Assembly (NCBI GenBank): GCA_018223035.1
Contig: JAAEZD010000001.1
Span: forward strand, 62,001-126,000
Source of the DNA: Heliomarina sp018223035
GTDB lineage: Bacteria > Pseudomonadota > Alphaproteobacteria > Rhodobacterales > Rhodobacteraceae
Length of the DNA stretch: 64,000 bases
Reading direction: 5' to 3'
A program made the position numbers and the translations under genes. Below the pieces are notes generated by a model that was given only the letters and a program-made list of their open reading frames with translations, was not told the DNA's origin and did not search any database. Positions 59,789 to 64,000 of this stretch are shown here, piece after piece (positions within the stretch are counted from its first letter, which is position 1; every line of letters begins with the position of its first letter).

Positions 59789-60799
59789 ATGGCAACCCTG
59801 ACCCTGAACCAGATCCGCAAGACCTTCGGCAAGACAGAGGTCATCCACGGGGTCGATATCAACGTGAAGGACGGTGAGTTCATCGTCATCGTTGGCCCCT
59901 CGGGCTGCGGCAAATCCACCCTGCTGCGCATGGTCGCCGGTCTCGAAACCGTCACCTCGGGCGAAATCCTGATCGATGGCCGCCGTGTCAACGAAGAGGA
60001 ACCGATGGACCGCGACATCGCGATGGTGTTCCAGAACTACGCGCTCTACCCGCATATGGCCGTCTTCGACAACATGGCCTATGGCCTCAAGATCGCCAAA
60101 ACGCCGAAATCCGAAATCGAGGACCGCGTCGCCACCGCCGCGAAAATGCTCCAGCTCGAACCCTACCTCGCCCGCAAGCCGCGCGAACTCTCCGGCGGCC
60201 AGCGCCAGCGCGTCGCCATGGGCCGCGCCATCGTGCGCAAACCCAGCCTGTTCCTCTTCGACGAACCGCTCTCCAACCTCGACGCCAAGCTGCGCGTGCA
60301 GATGCGGCTCGAAATCAAGGACCTGCAGAAACAGCTCGGCATCACCTCGCTCTACGTCACCCACGATCAGGTCGAGGCGATGACCCTCGCCGACCGCATG
60401 ATCGTGATGAACGGCGGCGTCGCCGACCAGATCGGCGCACCACTCGAGGTGTACGAAAATCCGGCCACCGAATTCGTCGCGGGCTTCATCGGCTCACCGG
60501 CCACGAACTTCCTGCCTGCAAGCCTGTTCTCCCCCCGAGATGCCCGCATCAAGACCATCGGCATCCGCCCCGAACACGCCACCCTCACGACAGCAGGCAG
60601 CGGCCGCCTCCCGGCCAAAATCCTCTTCACCGAGGCGCTCGGCGCCGAAACCCTGCTCCACCTGCGCCTCGACACCGGCGAAAGCTTCACCATCCGGCAG
60701 GACGGCACCGCCCCGGTCCCCGCCGAGGGCACCGCCTGCGGTATTGACTGGCCCGACAGCCGCGAACTCGACTTCGACGAGGCCGGCAAACGCCTCTGA
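59789..60799 (+). CDS. ugpC: sn-Glycerol-3-phosphate ABC transporter ATPase UgpC
   Basis: 336-residue importer ATPase. Walker A GPSGCGKST (~36-44), Q-loop FQNYALYPHM, signature LSGGQRQR, Walker B LFLFDEPLSNLD, switch His VTHDQVEA; C-terminal TOBE region from about residue 240 (FIGSPATNFLPA, IGIRPEHATL). Last gene of ugpBAEC, 67 bases after ugpE, followed by a REP-like hairpin element. No ugpQ phosphodiesterase follows, unlike E. coli. Confidence 0.93.
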   Translation: MATLTLNQIRKTFGKTEVIHGVDINVKDGEFIVIVGPSGCGKSTLLRMVAGLETVTSGEILIDGRRVNEEEPMDRDIAMVFQNYALYPHMAVFDNMAYGLKIAKTPKSEIEDRVATAAKMLQLEPYLARKPRELSGGQRQRVAMGRAIVRKPSLFLFDEPLSNLDAKLRVQMRLEIKDLQKQLGITSLYVTHDQVEAMTLADRMIVMNGGVADQIGAPLEVYENPATEFVAGFIGSPATNFLPASLFSPRDARIKTIGIRPEHATLTTAGSGRLPAKILFTEALGAETLLHLRLDTGESFTIRQDGTAPVPAEGTACGIDWPDSRELDFDEAGKRL

Positions 60800-60854
60800 C
60801 CAGCCCCACCAGCCACCCAACCACAAAAGCGCCGCCGCCCCTCTTTTCCTCTTG

Positions 60855-60906
60855 CCCAAAATACTCCGGGGGAGTCGGCCAAAGGCCGACGGGGGCAGCG
60901 CCCCCC
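60855..60906. repeat. REP-like double-hairpin intergenic element
   Basis: A GC-rich non-coding element in the spacer between convergent ugpC and the CobW gene. The first hairpin is GTCGGCC-AAA-GGCCGAC (60874-60890), the second GGGGGC-AGC-GCCCCC (60891-60905), preceded by CCCAAAATACTCCGGGGG. I recall closely similar elements scattered after genes in Rhodobacterales genomes. It may act as a bidirectional terminator or mRNA end stabiliser. Only one copy is present in this window. Confidence 0.75.
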
Positions 60907-60917
60907 TAAAACCCCAA

Positions 60918-61787
60918 TCACCCGACCAGCGCCGCCAGCCCGTCCCGATGCAACTGCCCCTTCAACCCGATACAGACCAGCCCCATTGCCCCGCGTCCCG
61001 GCGTCACCGCCCAGCGCTGGCCCACCACGTGGAGAAGCTTCCCGTCAACCCAGCCTTTCGCCCGCACGACCCCATAGCCCCCGGTGGCGATCGCCTCGGC
61101 AAGAGCCGCCGCATCGACCTCCGCCGATACCTCCAGCACGATGCTCTCGAACAAACCGTCCGCATGACCCAGCGCGGAACCACCCCCTCGGGTCCCGCCG
61201 ACACCCAGCACCAGATCGACCGGCGCGGCGCCGCCGGAAACCGGCAGCACCGCCGCGCCTGGCCATTCTCCGGCCACCCAGTCCAAAAGCACTCCCCGCG
61301 CCGGCTCCGCCACAAGGTCCATCTTGTTCAAAACGATGATATCCGCGCCCGCCACCTGCGCGCGCACCGTATCGCCCACGTATGGATCGTCGAGACTGCG
61401 CCGCAGTCCCGCCGCATCCGCCAGGATCACCACCCCATCCGCGCGATACCCCGCCAGCAGCGACACGCTCGACAGGATCGCCCCCGGTATCGCCACGCCC
61501 GAGGCTTCGATCACCACGTGATCGGGACGCGGCTCCAGCGTAGCCAGCCGCAGCAGCGCCGCGGTCAGATCGCTGCCAAAGGAACAGCAGACGCAGCCGC
61601 CCGAGATCGAGATCAGGTCGTCCCCCTCGGCCTCGATCAGGTCCGCATCGATGGGCAATTCGCCGAATTCATTGACCAGCACCGCAAGCCGCCGCCCCTC
61701 TGCATGGCGCAGCAGATGGTTCACCAGCGTCGTCTTGCCCGCACCTAGATAGCCGCCAATCACCGTGACGGGCAGCGCTGCGCTCAC
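60918..61787 (-). CDS. CobW/COG0523-family GTPase (metal chaperone-like)
   Basis: 289-residue P-loop GTPase. Walker A GGYLGAGKT (residues 11-19), the family metal-binding motif GCVCC (64-68), and the guanine-specificity motif NKMD (~155) are all present, followed by a shortened CobW C-terminal domain (usual proteins are longer, about 320-400 residues). COG0523 proteins deliver zinc, cobalt or other metals to client enzymes. Its ATG overlaps the amidohydrolase stop, making that metal-dependent enzyme a likely client. No cobalamin gene is nearby. Confidence 0.88.
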   Translation of the reverse strand: MSAALPVTVIGGYLGAGKTTLVNHLLRHAEGRRLAVLVNEFGELPIDADLIEAEGDDLISISGGCVCCSFGSDLTAALLRLATLEPRPDHVVIEASGVAIPGAILSSVSLLAGYRADGVVILADAAGLRRSLDDPYVGDTVRAQVAGADIIVLNKMDLVAEPARGVLLDWVAGEWPGAAVLPVSGGAAPVDLVLGVGGTRGGGSALGHADGLFESIVLEVSAEVDAAALAEAIATGGYGVVRAKGWVDGKLLHVVGQRWAVTPGRGAMGLVCIGLKGQLHRDGLAALVG

Positions 61788-63427
61788 AGTTCCCCCGCGG
61801 CAAAGACGCGGCCGCCCTGCACCGTCCCCCAGACCGGCACATCCTTCAGCGCCATGTCATCCACCGCTGTCGGGTCCTCTTCGAGCACCGCGAAATCCGC
61901 CCGTTTGCCGGTCTCGATCGATCCGACCTCGCCATCGAGATGCAGCGTATAGGCCGCGCCCAACGTCACGGCATAAAGCGCCTCGCTCACGGAAATCCGC
62001 TCGGCCTCCCCCTGTACCCGGCCCGACGCGGTCAGCCGGTTCACCGCACACCAGGCGGTAAACAGCGGCGCAAGCGGCGTGATCGGCGCATCCGAATGTA
62101 TCGCCATCGGCACGCCAGACGCCAGCGCCGTGCGGCAGGCGTTCATCCGCTCCGCCCGTTCCGGCCCGACTGTCAGATTGTAATGCGCGTCCCCCCAGTA
62201 GAAATGATGGTTCGCAAACAGGTTCACGCACATGCCCAGCGCCGCGATCTTGCTGAACTGCGCCGCATCCGCAAGCTGACAATGCTGCAAGGTGAATCGG
62301 TGATCGCGACGTGGATGGCGCGCCAGCGCCGCCTCCATCTTCTCCAGCGCAAGCTCCGTCGCCTGATCGCCATTGGTATGGGTGTGGATCTGCACCCCGG
62401 CTTCCAGCGCGCGCTCGTAAATATCTTCCATCTGCTCGGGCGCGATATACCACATCCCGTTCGACGCGCCGTTGTAATAGCCCGGCCAGCGCATCCGCGC
62501 CGAAAACCCTTGGATCGAGCCATCTGCCACCACCTTGATCCGCCCCATCCGCAGACGGTCCGTGGACATGTCGCGCAGCCGAACCACCTCGGCCACCAGA
62601 TCGGCAGGCGACAGCCCCATGAAATAACGCAAGGGCACGACCCGCGCCGGAAAGCCGACTTCCCCGGTGACCCGCAGCATCATCTCGACCGCCTCCGGCG
62701 ACAGCCCGGCGGCCAGATCGGTCACGGTGGTCACCCCCTGCCGAACGCAAAGCTTCGCAAAGGCGCGCAAGCCCGGTTCGTCGCAATCGGTCAGCGCCTG
62801 CGCATACCCTACATGCGCCCCGACCTGCCCCATCACCTCGGGCCCCTTCAGCTCCCCTGTGGGATAGCCGTCCTCGCCCAGCGGAATGCCGGGATGCTCG
62901 ATGCCCTGCCGCATCAGCCCGGCGAGTTCCAGCGCGCGGGTGTTCACGTTCATGATATGGACCGAGGCATGCAGCACACCAATGGGGCGCGTCGCCGATA
63001 CCGCATCCAGCTGCGCGCGATTGACCCGCTGGTTGTCCATGTAGATCGGATCGAACTGCCACGCCGACAGGGGGACATCCGGATCGCTCAGCGCCGCCTC
63101 GGCCTCGGTCAGCCGCGCCAAAACCGCGTCGATGGATGTCAGCCCCGGCCAGACCGTCCCATCCGGGTCCATCCGGTCAAAATAGCCCACGTAGACTTTG
63201 CCCCAGAGCGTGCCTTCCATCGTATGCGCATGCCCCTCGACCATGCCGGGCATCAGCACCTTGTCGGCAAAGCGCGCGTCAAGCTCATAGGCGCCCCAGC
63301 CCTCCAGCTCTTCCAGCGTGCCCGCACCAAGGATGCGCCCGTCACGCACGGCCACGTGGCTCGCCTCGGGCCGCGCGGGGTTCATCGTGATGATTTTGCG
63401 CGCCGGATAGATTGTTATGTCTGACAT
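61784..63427 (-). CDS. Metal-dependent amidohydrolase (YtcJ-like, amidohydrolase family 3)
   Basis: 547 residues. The N-terminal small domain leads into the metal site HxH in MVEGHAHTMEG (~residue 67), later HTHTNGDQA and LQHCQL His residues, and the catalytic Asp in IHSDAPITP; the C-terminal segment GSIETGKRADFAVLEEDP closes the composite domain. YtcJ-like enzymes hydrolyse N-acyl, amide or related C-N bonds; the substrate is unknown. ATG 63427 with cotranslated CobW GTPase downstream. No signal peptide, so cytoplasmic. Confidence 0.9.
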   Translation of the reverse strand: MSDITIYPARKIITMNPARPEASHVAVRDGRILGAGTLEELEGWGAYELDARFADKVLMPGMVEGHAHTMEGTLWGKVYVGYFDRMDPDGTVWPGLTSIDAVLARLTEAEAALSDPDVPLSAWQFDPIYMDNQRVNRAQLDAVSATRPIGVLHASVHIMNVNTRALELAGLMRQGIEHPGIPLGEDGYPTGELKGPEVMGQVGAHVGYAQALTDCDEPGLRAFAKLCVRQGVTTVTDLAAGLSPEAVEMMLRVTGEVGFPARVVPLRYFMGLSPADLVAEVVRLRDMSTDRLRMGRIKVVADGSIQGFSARMRWPGYYNGASNGMWYIAPEQMEDIYERALEAGVQIHTHTNGDQATELALEKMEAALARHPRRDHRFTLQHCQLADAAQFSKIAALGMCVNLFANHHFYWGDAHYNLTVGPERAERMNACRTALASGVPMAIHSDAPITPLAPLFTAWCAVNRLTASGRVQGEAERISVSEALYAVTLGAAYTLHLDGEVGSIETGKRADFAVLEEDPTAVDDMALKDVPVWGTVQGGRVFAAGEL

Positions 63428-63685
63428 GTCGCTGTCCCCTCAGGTATTCCCTCGCGCCGAACCTAGGCGAATTCCTCACGCGCTGGAAACCGCAAAGGCC
63501 TGCGCAATGCGCGGAAAAAAGACACATGCTGCGGCTCTGATCACCGTCAACGACAACGGCTTTCGCCCGTGCGCTCAGGAAATGTTTCACTAACCTTGTT
63601 CCGGCATCTTGCCCGGTTGCCCACAAGACCCAAGCAACGCGCTCCGGAACGATTTTCCCGCTGAGGTGCACGCGCCGATGCACGG

Positions 63686-63707
63686 GGGGTGTACAGGGGG
63701 TGTACAG
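63686..63707. repeat. Tandem 11-bp repeat with TGTACA cores
   Basis: GGGGTGTACAG occurs twice back to back (63686-63696 and 63697-63707). Each unit carries the palindrome TGTACA, one helical turn apart. It lies in the non-coding stretch 63428-63968 (about 540 bases), between the amidohydrolase start and the last, cut-off gene. It looks like a protein-binding array. Confidence 0.5.
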
Positions 63708-63846
63708 CCTGTGCCTCCCCTGTGGACTGACCGCAATCGCACCAAAATGGACGCAAGCGAATGGAAATAAAGCATATAAAACTCACCGAGTTGCCGCCCG
63801 CCACGCAAAGACAACACAACTCCGCTGAAAAAATCGCTGCACTGCG

Positions 63847-63868
63847 AACCGCAGTACAACCGCAGTCC
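63847..63868. repeat. Second tandem 11-bp repeat (AACCGCAGT units)
   Basis: AACCGCAGT appears at 63847-63855 and again at 63858-63866, also with an 11-base period, and ACTGCG just upstream (63841-63846) faces the first unit to form a small inverted repeat. About 100 bases before a possible start codon at 63969. Possible operator. Confidence 0.4.
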
Positions 63869-63968
63869 GCACCGCCCGCGCGACCGGCCCTCGAAACGGC
63901 AAAAGGGGAACTTTTCCCCCCATTACACGTAAACGAATGGTGAACCGGGTATCAATGAAAGCAAAAAT

Positions 63969-64000
63969 ATGAAAACCGACCACCCCGCCCTGCGCATCGC
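63969..64000 (+). CDS. Possible start of a gene cut by the right edge
   Basis: ATG at 63969 opens a frame (KTDHPALRI) that runs off the window. Only ten residues are visible and no good ribosome binding site precedes it, so neither its reality nor its product can be judged. The long spacer with repeats upstream is consistent with a regulated gene starting here. Confidence 0.3.
   Translation, partial: MKTDHPALRI

Noticed and set aside
63761..63943. 60-residue open frame starting at ATG 63761
   Set aside because: No ribosome binding site, Pro/Ala/Gln-rich composition, and the tandem repeat at 63847 lies inside it; probably non-coding.
63783..63983. Minus-strand open frame opposite the right-edge spacer
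   Set aside because: Composition is unlike protein and it overlaps the repeats and possible start region; no supporting signal.

Overview
The window is GC-rich, densely coding DNA from an alphaproteobacterium, most likely a marine Roseobacter-type member of the Rhodobacteraceae. I infer this from gene content and protein style, not from a marker gene: a plant-type glutamate-cysteine ligase, a complete PhyR-NepR-EcfG general stress module (restricted to Alphaproteobacteria), UgpB-type phosphate scavenging, PuuD-type urate hydroxylase, a putrescine-type ABC importer, and an intergenic hairpin pair of a kind I recall from Rhodobacterales. I saw no rRNA or tRNA gene, CRISPR array, prophage or insertion sequence.

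Layout. 1-12 kb is housekeeping: the 3' part of a dihydroorotase-like gene coupled to plsY, then gshA, rsmE, ubiA, an OmpA-family envelope protein, and a minus-strand run uvrC-pgsA-moaD-moaE-EamA transporter. 12-18.7 kb holds a pteridine-reductase-like SDR, a cation/Ca2+ exchanger, a tiny zinc-ribbon membrane protein, an S49 peptidase, an ABC-2 exporter, a CoxG-like SRPBCC protein and a second EamA transporter.

18.9-22.9 kb is an Anbu locus: circularly permuted ATP-grasp, alpha-E protein, transglutaminase-like protein and the Anbu proteasome-like peptidase. 35.7-42.4 kb is a second, paralogous locus: a transglutaminase/DUF2126 giant, a fused ATP-grasp plus alpha-E protein, and another transglutaminase. 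It has no Anbu gene, and its ATP-grasp has lost the residues expected for nucleotide and metal binding. Together these form the most unusual system in the window, probably peptide tagging or amide-bond chemistry of unknown purpose.

Between the two loci (24-34 kb) lies the general stress response hub. A minus-strand operon nepR-ecfG-HisKA_2 kinase-phospholipase D faces phyR across a compact spacer with two overlapping, divergent EcfG-type promoters. Stress-type genes follow: DUF883 plus a holin-like protein, an atypical receiver, a Crp/Fnr regulator, a PLDc_N-like small membrane protein, a DUF2254 protein and a double PRC-barrel periplasmic protein.

42-64 kb is catabolic and transport functions: a putrescine-type ABC importer (with a distant class III aminotransferase and a PuuB-like oxidase), an enolase-superfamily enzyme divergent from a MocR regulator, a GMC oxidoreductase, GNAT, a second CaCA exchanger, YghU-type GST, PuuD urate hydroxylase, a ugpBAEC operon preceded by a recognisable Pho box, and a CobW-type GTPase translationally coupled to an amidohydrolase. 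Another gene probably begins at the right edge.
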